Below the pieces are notes generated by a model, which had not been told where the DNA came from, ran no database searches, and saw only the letters and a list, made by a program, of their open reading frames with translations. From Massilia kyonggiensis (GTDB taxonomy: Bacteria > Pseudomonadota > Gammaproteobacteria > Burkholderiales > Burkholderiaceae_D): DNA of 64,000 bases. The stretch is from assembly GCF_024756235.1 (NCBI RefSeq), contig NZ_JANUGY010000004.1, forward strand, positions 1 to 64,000. The letters run 5' to 3'. A program made the position numbers and the translations under genes. Positions 45,526 to 62,349 of this stretch are shown one piece after another. Each line of letters opens with the position of its first letter. Within the stretch, counting starts at the first letter, position 1.

Positions 45526-45957
45526 ATGACCGTGACCTGGACCGATACGCTCGACACCGTCGACTGGAACGAGCTCTCCGAGCTGTACCGCAAGGCGCCG
45601 CTCGGCGACAAGTCGCCGGAGCGCCTGAAAACGGTGTTCGGCAACAGCATGTTCCGCCGCTTCGGCTACGAGGACGGCGTGCTGGTCGCCGCGGGGCGCG
45701 CGCTGGCCGACGGCATGGATTGTTCCTACATCTGCGACGTGGCGATCCTGCCCAGCCACCAGGGACGCGGCCTGGGCGACGCGCTGATCTCGCACCTGGT
45801 CGAGCTGTCGCGCGGGCACGCGAAAATCATCCTGTATGCGGTGCCGGGCAAGGAGGCGTTCTATGCGCGCTACGGCTTCCGCCGCATGACGACGGCGATG
45901 GCCGTGTTCCAGGATCAGGACAAGGCCGCCGCCCAGGGCTATCTGGCGCAGGAGTAG
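45526..45957 (+). CDS. GNAT-family N-acetyltransferase
   Basis: A 143-residue acetyl-CoA-dependent transferase. The acetyl-CoA site is ICDVAILPSHQGRGLGDALISHLVE (motif A, Q/R-x-x-G-x-G/A as QGRGLG), and the later FYARYGFRRM is motif B. The substrate is unknown. It stands alone between ppiD and the convergent cyanase gene, whose stop is separated from its own by one base. Confidence 0.88.
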   Translation: MTVTWTDTLDTVDWNELSELYRKAPLGDKSPERLKTVFGNSMFRRFGYEDGVLVAAGRALADGMDCSYICDVAILPSHQGRGLGDALISHLVELSRGHAKIILYAVPGKEAFYARYGFRRMTTAMAVFQDQDKAAAQGYLAQE

Positions 45958-45958
45958 C

Positions 45959-46402
45959 TCAGTACTGCTTGTACGGCAGGAACTTGCCCGATAACACAAC
46001 GTTGACCCGGTCGCCTTTCGGATCGGGCTGCCGCACGATGTCCATGCTGAAGTCGATGGCGCTCATGATGCCGTCGCCGAACTCTTCGTGGATCAGTTCC
46101 TTGATCGTCGTGCCGTAGACGCTGACGATCTCGTACCAGCGGTAGATCAGCGGATCGGTCGGGACCGCCGTCGGCAGCGAGCCCTTGTAGGGCACCACCT
46201 GCAGCCATTTGCATTCTTCGTCGGTCAGGCCGAAGATGTCGCCGAGGATGGCGGCCTGCTCCGCCGAGGCGGTCATCTGGCCCAGGCACAGCGCGGTCGT
46301 CCATTCCTTCGACTGGCCGACCCTGCCGGCCACGTCTTCCCACCTGATGCCTTTGGCGACCTTCGCGCTGACGATCTTCTCGGTGACTTCCATGCGGTTC
46401 AT
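45959..46402 (-). CDS. cynS: Cyanate hydratase (cyanase)
   Basis: A 147-residue decameric enzyme that converts cyanate and bicarbonate to ammonia and CO2. The catalytic residues Arg88, Glu91 and Ser114 are found in YRWYEIVSVYG and GIMSAIDF. The N-terminal helix-turn-helix-like fold (ATSAEQAAILG-type segment) is normal. AGGA lies 6 bases before the first Met. No cynR regulator, cyanate transporter or carbonic anhydrase gene lies nearby. Confidence 0.95.
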   Translation of the reverse strand: MNRMEVTEKIVSAKVAKGIRWEDVAGRVGQSKEWTTALCLGQMTASAEQAAILGDIFGLTDEECKWLQVVPYKGSLPTAVPTDPLIYRWYEIVSVYGTTIKELIHEEFGDGIMSAIDFSMDIVRQPDPKGDRVNVVLSGKFLPYKQY

Positions 46403-46459
46403 CGCGTTCCTCTCGTGTGCGGTTTGGGAGAGAGATGCGCAGCAAGACGCGTGCCAGTC

Positions 46460-47512
46460 CTAGCCGTGCAGATGCCGCGCGGCCGCAATGAAGTCGTCCT
46501 TCGCGATGCCCGGCAAGGTCAGCGTCTCCGCCTTCGGGTACTGCACGAAATTCCGGTCGATCGAGCGCAGGTAGGCGGGATCGTAGTGTTCGACGAGCAG
46601 CTGGTCCACGAGCGCCGGCATATGCCCCGTATTGGCCATCTCCTGCCACGTTTCTATGCGCGCGCGGCCGTGCAGCTGCACCAGATGGTCCAGCTGCGCA
46701 TTCAGCGCGCCCGGATCGGCGCAGAAGTGATGGTAGTCTTCCATCAACAGCTGCACCCGAAGAGGGCGGTCCAGCTGCAGCGCGATGCACGGCGAGGCGC
46801 GCATGCGTTCCATGACCACCTCCGGCACGCGCAGGTTGCCCACCTTCTTGCTCTCGGACTCCACGAACACGGGCTTCGCGGGGTCGAAGCGGCGCAGCTT
46901 GTCCCAGATGCGCGTCTCGAACATCTTCTGGCTCGGCTGCGGTTCGCCCGGCAGGTGGCCGAGGACGGAGCCGCGGTGCGCGGCGAGGCGTTCCAGGTCG
47001 AGCACCTGCGCGCCGATGGATTCCAGCGTCTCGAGCAGGCGGCTCTTGCCGCTGCCCGTCGTGCCGCAGATGACGCGGAAATCCAGCGGGGGCGGATTCT
47101 CCAGTGCGGCCGCGACGTAGGCCCGATACGCCTTATAGCCGCCGTCGAGCTGCACGACGGGCCAGCCGATCTTGGCGAAGATCAGGGCCATCGAGCCGCT
47201 GCGGTTGCCGCCGCGCCAGCAGTAGACGAGCGGCTTCCATTCCTTCGGCTTGCCGGCGAACAGCGTCTCGACGTAGCGCGCGATGTTCTGCGCGACGAGC
47301 GGCGCGCCGATCTTCTTGGCCTCGAAGGCGCCGACCTGCTTGTACGTGGTGCCGACGAGGACGCGCTGGGCATCGTCCAGGGTCGGGCAGTTGATGGCGC
47401 CCGGGATACGGTCGAGCGCGAACTCGGACTCGCTGCGCGCGTCGATGATGGTGTCGAACTGGTCGAGCATGGGCAGGACGTCGTCGACGCCGAGGACTGC
47501 GGGGTATTTCAT
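46460..47512 (-). CDS. mnmH: tRNA 2-selenouridine synthase
   Basis: A 350-residue protein that replaces sulfur by selenium (via a geranylated intermediate) at the wobble uridine of tRNA-Lys, -Glu and -Gln. The N-terminal rhodanese domain has the active Cys98 in VYCWRGGNRSG. The C-terminal P-loop domain has GTTGSGKSRLLE near residue 150. It needs selenophosphate, so a selD gene is expected elsewhere. Its ATG shares a base with the stop of the esterase gene (TAATG), so the two are translationally coupled. Confidence 0.93.
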   Translation of the reverse strand: MKYPAVLGVDDVLPMLDQFDTIIDARSESEFALDRIPGAINCPTLDDAQRVLVGTTYKQVGAFEAKKIGAPLVAQNIARYVETLFAGKPKEWKPLVYCWRGGNRSGSMALIFAKIGWPVVQLDGGYKAYRAYVAAALENPPPLDFRVICGTTGSGKSRLLETLESIGAQVLDLERLAAHRGSVLGHLPGEPQPSQKMFETRIWDKLRRFDPAKPVFVESESKKVGNLRVPEVVMERMRASPCIALQLDRPLRVQLLMEDYHHFCADPGALNAQLDHLVQLHGRARIETWQEMANTGHMPALVDQLLVEHYDPAYLRSIDRNFVQYPKAETLTLPGIAKDDFIAAARHLHG

Positions 47513-48144
47513 TATCGTTTGACGAGAGGCGCGAATTGCGGCCAGATGTTGTTGAGGATGGTCGGATGGGCCGTCGCCAGGGGGTGCAGGCGGTCGGCCT
47601 GGAAGTTCGCCGCGTCCTGCGCGACGCCGTCCAGCATGAACGGCACCAGCGGGATTTTATACGTGCCGGCGAGGTCCTTGTACATGCCGGCGAAGCGTTC
47701 CGTATAGGCGCGGCCGTAGTTGGGCGGCATGCGCATGCCGACGAGCAGGACCTTTGCCTTGTTCTGCTGCGAGAGCTGGATCATCGTGCGCAGGTTGTCG
47801 GCGGCGGCCGTCACGGGCAGGCCGCGCAGGCCGTCGTTCGCGCCCAGTTCCAGCACGACGACGTCCGGCTTGTGCTGCTGCAGCAGCGCGGGCAGGCGGG
47901 TGCGGCCGCCGCTCGTCGTCTCCCCGCTGATGCTGGCGTTGACGATGCGCGCATCGATCTTCTCGGCCTTCATGCGCTGTTCCAGCAGGGCGACCCAGCC
48001 GGTGCCGCGCGTGAGGCCGTATTCGGCCGACAGGCTGTCGCCCACCACGAGCACGGTTTTTGGGGCAGAATAGGCGCTCCCCGCCGCGGTCATTCCAAGA
48101 ACCGCGACGGCAGCTATCGTCCATTTCCTGAGTAAAGCAAGCAT
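47512..48144 (-). CDS. SGNH-type arylesterase / lysophospholipase (TesA-like)
   Basis: A 210-residue periplasmic esterase with a signal peptide (WTIAAVAVLGMTAAGSAYSA). The SGNH blocks are visible: VVGDSLSAEYGL (nucleophile Ser), a Gly in SGETTSGG, ELGANDGLRG (Asn), and DRLHP (Asp-His). It matches Escherichia coli TesA in length and motifs. As in E. coli the gene is divergent from a YbbA-like ABC ATPase. The start codon shares bases with a possible ATG of the opposite gene. Confidence 0.9.
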   Translation of the reverse strand: MLALLRKWTIAAVAVLGMTAAGSAYSAPKTVLVVGDSLSAEYGLTRGTGWVALLEQRMKAEKIDARIVNASISGETTSGGRTRLPALLQQHKPDVVVLELGANDGLRGLPVTAAADNLRTMIQLSQQNKAKVLLVGMRMPPNYGRAYTERFAGMYKDLAGTYKIPLVPFMLDGVAQDAANFQADRLHPLATAHPTILNNIWPQFAPLVKR

Positions 48145-48181
48145 GCGTGATATTCCCGAGGCGTCAAAAGGCAGTACAGGT

Positions 48182-48862
48182 GTGAGCGAAACGGCAAGAC
48201 CGGCCATCGAGGTCCGCGGCCTGTCGAAGCGCGTGGCGGATGCCAGCGGCGAGCTCACCATCCTGCACGAGGTGGATTTTACCGTGCAACCGGCCGAGAC
48301 GCTTGCCCTCGTCGGCGCCTCCGGCTCCGGCAAGTCCACCTTGCTCGGCCTGCTGGCCGGCCTCGATGCGCCGTCGTCCGGCAAGGTCCTGCTCGACGGT
48401 ACGGACATCTTCGCCCTCGACGAGGATGGCCGCGCCGCGTTCCGCAAGGCGAAGCTGGGCTTCGTGTTCCAGTCGTTCCAGCTGCTCGCGCACCTGAACG
48501 CGGTGGAAAACGTGATGCTGCCGCTGGAACTGCGCGGCGATGCGGACGCGCGCGCAAAAGCCGAGGCGATGCTGGGCCGCGTGGGCCTGTCGAGCCGCCT
48601 GCGCCACTATCCGAAGTACCTGTCGGGCGGCGAGCAGCAGCGTGTCGCGCTGGCCCGCGCCTTCGTCACCGAACCGCCGCTGCTGTTCGCGGACGAGCCC
48701 ACGGGCAGCCTCGACGCCGCCACCGGCGAAGCCGTGATCCAGCTGATGTTCGAGCTGAATCGCGAGCGCGGCTCCACGCTGGTCCTCGTCACCCACGATC
48801 CCGCCATGGCCGCGCGCTGCGGCCGCACCCTGACCATCGCCGCGGGCCGCCTGGCCGTATAA
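48182..48862 (+). CDS. YbbA/LolD-like ABC transporter ATP-binding protein
   Basis: A 226-residue ATPase. Walker A is GASGSGKSTLLG, the signature is LSGGEQQRVALARAF, Walker B is LLFADEPTGSLD and the H-loop is LVTHDP. It belongs to the MacB/LolD/YbbA group. The GTG at 48182 gives the usual family length. The ATG at 48143 would add 13 residues and overlap the start codon of the divergent esterase gene. The partner permease (YbbP-like) is absent: the next gene is on the other strand, so this ATPase is an orphan here. Confidence 0.85.
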   Translation: MSETARPAIEVRGLSKRVADASGELTILHEVDFTVQPAETLALVGASGSGKSTLLGLLAGLDAPSSGKVLLDGTDIFALDEDGRAAFRKAKLGFVFQSFQLLAHLNAVENVMLPLELRGDADARAKAEAMLGRVGLSSRLRHYPKYLSGGEQQRVALARAFVTEPPLLFADEPTGSLDAATGEAVIQLMFELNRERGSTLVLVTHDPAMAARCGRTLTIAAGRLAV

Positions 48863-48874
48863 GACCCAGACCCT

Positions 48875-50371
48875 CTAGGCCAGCGCCGCGTCGGCGACGA
48901 GCGCATTCAGTTCGGCGCGGATCGCGCGCGGGAGTTCGCCCGCCGTGAGGCCGATCGGGCCGATGCCGCCCGCCACCAGCCGGTCGGCGGCCGCGCCGTG
49001 CAGCCACGTCGCGGCCAGCGCCGCTTCCCACGCGGGCCAGCCCTGGCCCAGCAGGGTGCCGGCGAGGCCCGCGAGGACGTCGCCCGTGCCGCCCGTGGCG
49101 AGGCCCGGATTGCCCGTCGCGTTCAGCGCCACTTCGCCGTCCGGCCGCGCGATGACGCTGCCGGCCCCCTTCAGCACCACGACGGCGTCCAGCCGCTGCG
49201 CCAGTTCGCGCGCATTCTCCAGCCGGTCGGCCTGCACGATGGCGGCCGTCACGCCCAGCAGGCGCGCCGCTTCCAGTGGATGCGGCGTGATGATCACCTC
49301 GCCGTCGTGCGCGGCCAGGCGTGCCGCGAGGTCCGGGCTGGCCGCGCACAGGTTCAGCGCATCCGCATCGACCACGAGCGGCCCGGTGCCGTCGATGACC
49401 TTGGACAGCAGGTGCATGGCGCCGGCGGAATCGCCCATGCCGGGACCGGCGACGACGGTGCGGCCGTCGAACGCGAAGCCGGGCGCGTCGCGGAACATGA
49501 TCTCGGGCTGCAGCGGGTCGAGACCCGGTCCAGGATCGACGGCGGCCACGAACACGCGGCCCGCGCCCGCATACAGCGCCCCGCGTGCCGCGAGGATGCC
49601 GGCACCGGCCATGCCGCGCGCGCCGCCCAGCACGGCGACGTCGCCATACGTGCCCTTGTGCGAATTATTGCGGCGCGGCGTGAGGCAGTTCGCGAACAGG
49701 ACGGGCGAGTTCAGGCGCGCGTGCGCGGCTTCCCCGTGCAGGCCGTCCACGCCGAGCCGGTTGACGTGCACGCGGCCCGCGTGGTCGCAGCCGTCGCCCG
49801 TGTGCAGGCCGGGTTTGTCGCCGAGGAAGGTGATCGTGTGCGTGGCGCGCACGGCTACGCCGTCCGGGCCGATGACGCCGCCCGTGTCCGCATCGAGGCC
49901 GCTCGGCACGTCCAGCGCGAGCACGGGGCACGCCATGCCGTGCGTACGCTCCACGAGCGCCCGCGCCTGGCCCGCGAGCGGGCGCGCGAGGCCGATGCCG
50001 AACAGCCCGTCGACGAGGAGACAGCAGCCGTGGCAGTCCGCGAAGTCGGCGACGAAGCGGGCCCGGCTGGCCTGCGCACGGGCAAGGGCCTGCTGCGTTT
50101 CGGGCGACGGTGCCGGGCCGGCGAGGTGGACCACGTCCACGTTGGCGCCGAAGTTGGCCAGGTTCGCGGCCACCTCCAGGGCGTCGCCGCCGTTGTTGCC
50201 GGGGCCGGCCAGCACGAGGATGCGGCCCGTGGGCAGGCCGCCCAGCACTTCGAGTGCATACGTGGCCGCGGCCTCGCCGGCGCGCCGCATCAGGCTGCCC
50301 GGCGGGAGTTGCGACTGCGCGGCCTGTTCGATGGCGCGGATCTGCGCGACGCTGTAGAGCGGATTGTCCAT
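48875..50371 (-). CDS. nnr: Bifunctional NAD(P)H-hydrate epimerase / ADP-dependent dehydratase
   Basis: A 498-residue repair enzyme that restores damaged NADHX and NADPHX. The N-terminal YjeF_N epimerase domain (about 1-215) has [16 protein letters not shown] and [13 protein letters not shown]. The C-terminal ribokinase-like dehydratase domain (about 225-498) has [33 protein letters not shown] and the ATP-site [15 protein letters not shown]. Start [10 protein letters not shown] was chosen with TGGAAC upstream; a GTG five codons earlier is less likely. The 3' end is 12 bases from the convergent ATPase gene. Confidence 0.94.
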   Translation of the reverse strand: MDNPLYSVAQIRAIEQAAQSQLPPGSLMRRAGEAAATYALEVLGGLPTGRILVLAGPGNNGGDALEVAANLANFGANVDVVHLAGPAPSPETQQALARAQASRARFVADFADCHGCCLLVDGLFGIGLARPLAGQARALVERTHGMACPVLALDVPSGLDADTGGVIGPDGVAVRATHTITFLGDKPGLHTGDGCDHAGRVHVNRLGVDGLHGEAAHARLNSPVLFANCLTPRRNNSHKGTYGDVAVLGGARGMAGAGILAARGALYAGAGRVFVAAVDPGPGLDPLQPEIMFRDAPGFAFDGRTVVAGPGMGDSAGAMHLLSKVIDGTGPLVVDADALNLCAASPDLAARLAAHDGEVIITPHPLEAARLLGVTAAIVQADRLENARELAQRLDAVVVLKGAGSVIARPDGEVALNATGNPGLATGGTGDVLAGLAGTLLGQGWPAWEAALAATWLHGAAADRLVAGGIGPIGLTAGELPRAIRAELNALVADAALA

Positions 50372-50472
50372 GGTGGTTCCAGGCACGTGAGGATTGCGAA
50401 AACTGCATTGTCGCCAAAATCGGCGCCGCGCGCGACTACAATAGCCGTTCGACGACTTTGCGAGGACACACG

Positions 50473-54102
<3,630 letters not shown>

Positions 54103-54146
54103 AATCGGAATTGTTCTTTGCGTAAGCCGCGGCCCATACTTCGGCC

Positions 54147-56264
54147 ATGAATACGCAACGAACTCTCCTGCTTTCCCTGGCGTTGGTCGCGGCGCTGCCC
54201 GCCTACGCCGACGTCCAGACCATCGCGCTGGACGGCCGCGCGCCCGGCACCCGCTTCGACGGCATCGGCGTGGTCGACGGCGGCGGCGCCACCTCGGTGC
54301 TGCTGAAGGACTATCCGGAGCCGCAGCGCAGCCAGATCCTCGACCTGATGTACAAGCCGAAGTTCGGCGCCTCGATCAGTGCGCTGATCGTCGAGATCCC
54401 GGGCGACGGCAATTCCACGCAGGGGTCGATGCCCAGCCATCGACACACCCGCGCGGACGTCGATTACGGACGCGGCTACACGTGGTGGGTGCTGCGCGAG
54501 GCGAAGCGGCGCAATCCCGCGCTGACCCTCGACGCCGCCGCGTGGAGCGCCCCCGGCTGGATCGGCGACGGCGGCAACCGCGACTTCTTTTCGCCCGACG
54601 GGGCCGACTATTACGTCAGCTGGCTGAAAGGCCTGCGTGATGTGTACGGGCTCGAACTCGACGCGATCGGCGCCCGCAACGAACGGGGCGTCAGCTACGA
54701 TTTCGCGAAGACGCTGCGCGCGCGCCTCGACGCCGGCGGATTCTCCAAGGTGAAGCTGCACGGCTTCGACAACTGGCCCGACGATAAATTCGATTTCGTG
54801 AAGGACATGCCCAGGGATACGGGCCTGCGCGACGCGATCGACATCATCGGTGCCCACATCAACGCGCCCGAATACGTCGTGCCCACATGGGTGCGCGAGG
54901 CGGCGGCCGGCATGGCCAAGCCGATCTGGAATACCGAGCAGCACGTCTATGTCGCCGGCTTCGACGGCGCGCTCGGGATCGTGCAGGCGTTCAACCGCAA
55001 CTGGATCGACAGCGGCGTGACGAAGATCGTCAACTGGTACGGCATCGCGGGCCTGTACACGCTCGAACCGTATTCCGGCTTGAAGGAGGCGGCCATCCGC
55101 GCGAACTGGCCGTGGAGCGGCCATTACGAGATCAACCCGCAGCTGTGGGCCTATGCGCACTACGGCCAGTTCACGGCGGCCGGGTGGACCTACGTGCCGC
55201 ACGGGAGCGGTGCGTTGCAGGACGGCGGCAGCTACGTGACGCTGAAGTCGCCCGGTCCGGACTACAGCGTGATCATCGAGACGCGTCATGCGAAAGCCCC
55301 GCAAACGGTACGCGTGGCGGTCGGCGCTGGCCTGTCGACTGACGACGTGGCCGTGTGGCGCAGCGATGCGCGCGCGCAGTTCGTGCACGTCGCGGACCTG
55401 CATCCGGCGGATGGCGCGGTGACGCTGACGGTCGATCCGGACGCGATGTATTCCCTGACGACCACGCGCGGCCAGCAAAAGGGCGGATTCGCCGGCGTTC
55501 CGGCCCAGAAGGCCTTCCCGTTCCCGTACCGCGAGACGTTCGAGCGTTACCGCGATGCGCGCGCCTGGGGTTATTTGCCGCGCTATTTCGCCGACATCGA
55601 AGGCGCGTTCGAACTGGCGCCGTGTCCCGGCGACCGCCGCACCTGCCTGCGGCAAAGCGTGCCGGTCAGGCCCCATTCGTGGGCGCCGGACTGGAAGCCG
55701 TACACGATCCTGGGCGACGACGGCTGGACCGATTACGAGGTCAGCGCGGACGTCAGGGTGCGCCGTGGCGAATCGGCCGCGGTGCTAGGCCGCATCAACG
55801 ACGTCGGCAGCGGCTATGGCGCAATCCCGAAAGGTTATTACCTGGAGCTGGACGGCGCCGGCGAGGTACGTCTCGTCGTCGTGCGCGGCAAGGTGGACAA
55901 GAAGGCGCTCGTGGGCGACGCCGAGCAGCAGGCGCTGATCAAGGCGGCGAACGATGCGGCCGAGGGCGGCGAAAAGGTGCTGGCACGGGCGACGCTTGCC
56001 GGCGTGGCCGCCGATCGCTGGCATACGCTGAAGCTGCAGTTCAGCGGGACGCGCCTGCGCGGCTACGTCGACGGCAAGCCGGTGGTGGAGGCGGTCGACC
56101 CGCTGTACGGCAAAGGCATGGCGGGCTTGCTCGCGGGACCGGCGACATCGGGCCTGAGCATGCCGTACTACCGTGACGTCGTGGTCAACCGCGTGGACGG
56201 CGCGCTGCCGCCGCCGACGAAGCCGTTGCCGGGACAGGCGCCGATGTACGTCCGCAAGCGCTGA
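54147..56264 (+). CDS. Secreted GH59-family glycosidase (galactocerebrosidase-like)
   Basis: A 705-residue protein with a signal peptide (LLLSLALVAALPAYA, cut near 21). A TIM barrel starts FDGIGVVDGGGATSVLLKDYPEPQRSQI. The acid/base is Glu179 in GARNERG and the nucleophile Glu264 in WNTEQH, matching the Glu pair of animal galactosylceramidase (GALC). PWSGHYEINPQLWAYAHYGQF, GGSYV and VIIETRHAKAP are also shared. A C-terminal lectin-like beta domain (about 520-690; YTILGDDGWTDYEVSADV...) completes the GALC domain order. The family cleaves terminal beta-galactose; a bacterial substrate is unknown. No sugar operon surrounds it. Confidence 0.88.
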   Translation: MNTQRTLLLSLALVAALPAYADVQTIALDGRAPGTRFDGIGVVDGGGATSVLLKDYPEPQRSQILDLMYKPKFGASISALIVEIPGDGNSTQGSMPSHRHTRADVDYGRGYTWWVLREAKRRNPALTLDAAAWSAPGWIGDGGNRDFFSPDGADYYVSWLKGLRDVYGLELDAIGARNERGVSYDFAKTLRARLDAGGFSKVKLHGFDNWPDDKFDFVKDMPRDTGLRDAIDIIGAHINAPEYVVPTWVREAAAGMAKPIWNTEQHVYVAGFDGALGIVQAFNRNWIDSGVTKIVNWYGIAGLYTLEPYSGLKEAAIRANWPWSGHYEINPQLWAYAHYGQFTAAGWTYVPHGSGALQDGGSYVTLKSPGPDYSVIIETRHAKAPQTVRVAVGAGLSTDDVAVWRSDARAQFVHVADLHPADGAVTLTVDPDAMYSLTTTRGQQKGGFAGVPAQKAFPFPYRETFERYRDARAWGYLPRYFADIEGAFELAPCPGDRRTCLRQSVPVRPHSWAPDWKPYTILGDDGWTDYEVSADVRVRRGESAAVLGRINDVGSGYGAIPKGYYLELDGAGEVRLVVVRGKVDKKALVGDAEQQALIKAANDAAEGGEKVLARATLAGVAADRWHTLKLQFSGTRLRGYVDGKPVVEAVDPLYGKGMAGLLAGPATSGLSMPYYRDVVVNRVDGALPPPTKPLPGQAPMYVRKR

Positions 56265-56279
56265 GCGTTCAGGTCGAGC

Positions 56280-57959
56280 TCAGTTCGCGATGCCGTATTT
56301 CCGCTTGGCCGCTTCCATCTCCGCATCCAGCGCGGCGAGCCGCGGATGCGCGGGGTCCAGGTTCCGAATGTGTTCCAACTGTTCTTCCGACAACGCGGCC
56401 AGCGGGTGATCCCAGCCCATCTCCATGATCTGGCGGAGGACGCCGCCGACGACGGCGATCATCACTTGCAGGTTGTTCGGCGCCATGTGCAGCGCTTCCA
56501 GCAAGGTCTGGACGGCGCCGCGCACGTCGCCCATGTTGCGCTTCTCGTCCGCCACGCCCAGCAGGATCTGGGCCTGCGCGCGCAACTGCTTGCCCATGCC
56601 GTCCGCGAGGTCGGGCCGGCCCGCGCGCACGAACACGTTCAACGCCTGCTGCGCGGACAGCGCATCGTCGCCGCCGTTCAGCGCGCCGATCATCACTTCC
56701 GACGCCTCGTCGTCCATCCGGTGCGCGAGACAGGTTTGCGCGAGGCCCACGCGCATATTGGGCGACAGCGCGCCGCCCGCGCGCACGGCATCGACCGCCA
56801 GCTTGAGTTCCTTGACGGCGGCCGCGCCGTTGCCGGCCGCATCGTGCAGCAGCGCCACCGAGATCGCCTTGCACGCGTCGGCCGCGGGCGTGCCCCGGAG
56901 GGAGCGCTCGAGGTCGCGGATCACGGTCGATGCGCCGGCCGGATCGCCCTTGCCGACGAGCGCCCGCACGAGGTTCACGTGGTCTTCGGGGTTGCGGAAT
57001 TCGGAATAACGGGAACGCGTCACGACTTGCCGGAACGATTTTTCGGCGCCGTCCGTGTCGCCCGCTTCCAGCGCGACCTCGCCCAGCCGGCGCAGGCGGC
57101 GCACGACGTACGGCGAGATGGCGACGGCGTCTTCCAGCGTCTTCTTCGCGAGGGCCGCCTCGCCGCGCTCCTGCTGGCAGCGCGCGAGCAGGTCGTAGGC
57201 GGCCATCAGGCGCGGGTTCTCGGCCACGATGTGTTCCAGCAGCGGGATCGCTTCATCCGTGCGGCCCTGGGCGGCGACGGCGCGCGCGAGCCCAAGCCGC
57301 GCCCAGCCGACGGGCTTCTCGGCCAGTACGTCGCGGTACACCGTCTCGGCCAGTTCGTGCTCCTTCAGCGACACGTGCAGTTCCGCGCGCAGGCGCGCGA
57401 AATCGAGGGCGTAGTGCGGGCGCGTGCGGGCCGATTCGATGGCCGCGTCGATCGCTTCGTGGGGCCGGGCCTGCGCGATGAGCTGGTACACGGGGAGCAG
57501 GGCGGCGCGGCGCGCCACGGCCTTCTGGATGCGCTGGTGCAGCACCTGTGCCGTGAAGGGTTTCAGGATGTAGTCCGTGGGCGTCAGCTCGGCCGCGCTG
57601 ACCACCTTGCCGTACGCGCCTTCCGCCGTCAGCATGATGAAGATGGCCCAGGGCGGGATGATGCGGTGGTGGCGCAGGTCTTCCAGCAGCTGCTGGCCGT
57701 CCTGGCCTTCGGCGCTCGCCGTGCCGCCGCTCAGATCGTACTCGCACAGGATGATGTCGAAGGACTTGCGGCCGAGCGCCTTGATGGCGGTGCTCGCGTT
57801 GACGGCGGACTCGATGCGCGTCACGCCCGACTGGTTGAGCATGTTCTGCAGGTTCGCCCTCAGTGCCGGATTCGGGTCGACGATGAGCACACTCAGCTGA
57901 TTGCTGAGTTGCGCATTGTGCGGATTGCCGGCTGGGCTGGATGAGCTGTTTTCTGGCAT
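56280..57959 (-). CDS. Receiver-domain protein with TPR repeats
   Basis: A 559-residue cytoplasmic protein. Residues 20-150 are a CheY-like receiver (LSVLIVDPNPALRANL). The phospho-acceptor is Asp75 in CEYDLSGG and the Lys is in YILKPF. A single Asp, not the usual pair, opens the acidic pocket, and a short Gly-rich insert follows Asp75. The remainder is a series of TPR helices (LAEKPVGWARLGLARAVAAQGRTDEAIPLLEHIVAENP and similar) and ends in a charged helix. There is no DNA-binding domain, so output is probably through protein contacts. No sensor kinase is adjacent. The start was set by ACGGAAA. Confidence 0.85.
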   Translation of the reverse strand: MPENSSSSPAGNPHNAQLSNQLSVLIVDPNPALRANLQNMLNQSGVTRIESAVNASTAIKALGRKSFDIILCEYDLSGGTASAEGQDGQQLLEDLRHHRIIPPWAIFIMLTAEGAYGKVVSAAELTPTDYILKPFTAQVLHQRIQKAVARRAALLPVYQLIAQARPHEAIDAAIESARTRPHYALDFARLRAELHVSLKEHELAETVYRDVLAEKPVGWARLGLARAVAAQGRTDEAIPLLEHIVAENPRLMAAYDLLARCQQERGEAALAKKTLEDAVAISPYVVRRLRRLGEVALEAGDTDGAEKSFRQVVTRSRYSEFRNPEDHVNLVRALVGKGDPAGASTVIRDLERSLRGTPAADACKAISVALLHDAAGNGAAAVKELKLAVDAVRAGGALSPNMRVGLAQTCLAHRMDDEASEVMIGALNGGDDALSAQQALNVFVRAGRPDLADGMGKQLRAQAQILLGVADEKRNMGDVRGAVQTLLEALHMAPNNLQVMIAVVGGVLRQIMEMGWDHPLAALSEEQLEHIRNLDPAHPRLAALDAEMEAAKRKYGIAN

Positions 57960-58074
57960 GCGTTTCCGTAACCGTCGGGGGTTTTTCCGCACTACGATAC
58001 CGGTAAGCTGCAAGGTCGGCAACTTTTTGCCTCCCGTGCGGGCCTCATGCCAGACGGGAAAGGGGGCAACGCTG

Positions 58075-58080
58075 TATAAT
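58075..58080 (+). promoter_or_regulatory. Probable -10 box of purL
   Basis: A perfect TATAAT lies 51 bases before the purL start. The matching -35 region (CAGACG, 18-base spacer) is weak. Confidence 0.45.
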
Positions 58081-58130
58081 ACCGGGCTTCTTTCACCCGC
58101 AGCCACGCTGCATCAACCGACTTCCAAGCC

Positions 58131-62183
<4,053 letters not shown>

Positions 62184-62204
62184 ACCTGCAGACTGCTGGT
62201 CTGA

Positions 62205-62232
62205 AGCGCTCCCGTCGGGGGCGCTTTTTTTT
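62205..62232 (+). terminator. Rho-independent terminator after purL
   Basis: AGCGCTCCC and GGGGGCGCT form the stem, followed by eight T residues. It marks the border between the core gene purL and the Septu-like pair. Confidence 0.85.
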
Positions 62233-62349
62233 GCTGTGGCCGCTTCACCCTCGAGGGCTTGGAAGCGTCGTCAGTTTAGGTTATTGTTGTTTCGGCATGC
62301 CCGCCGGCGTTCGGTGGGGCGAGGTTCGCTACGGGCAGGAGTTCAAACT

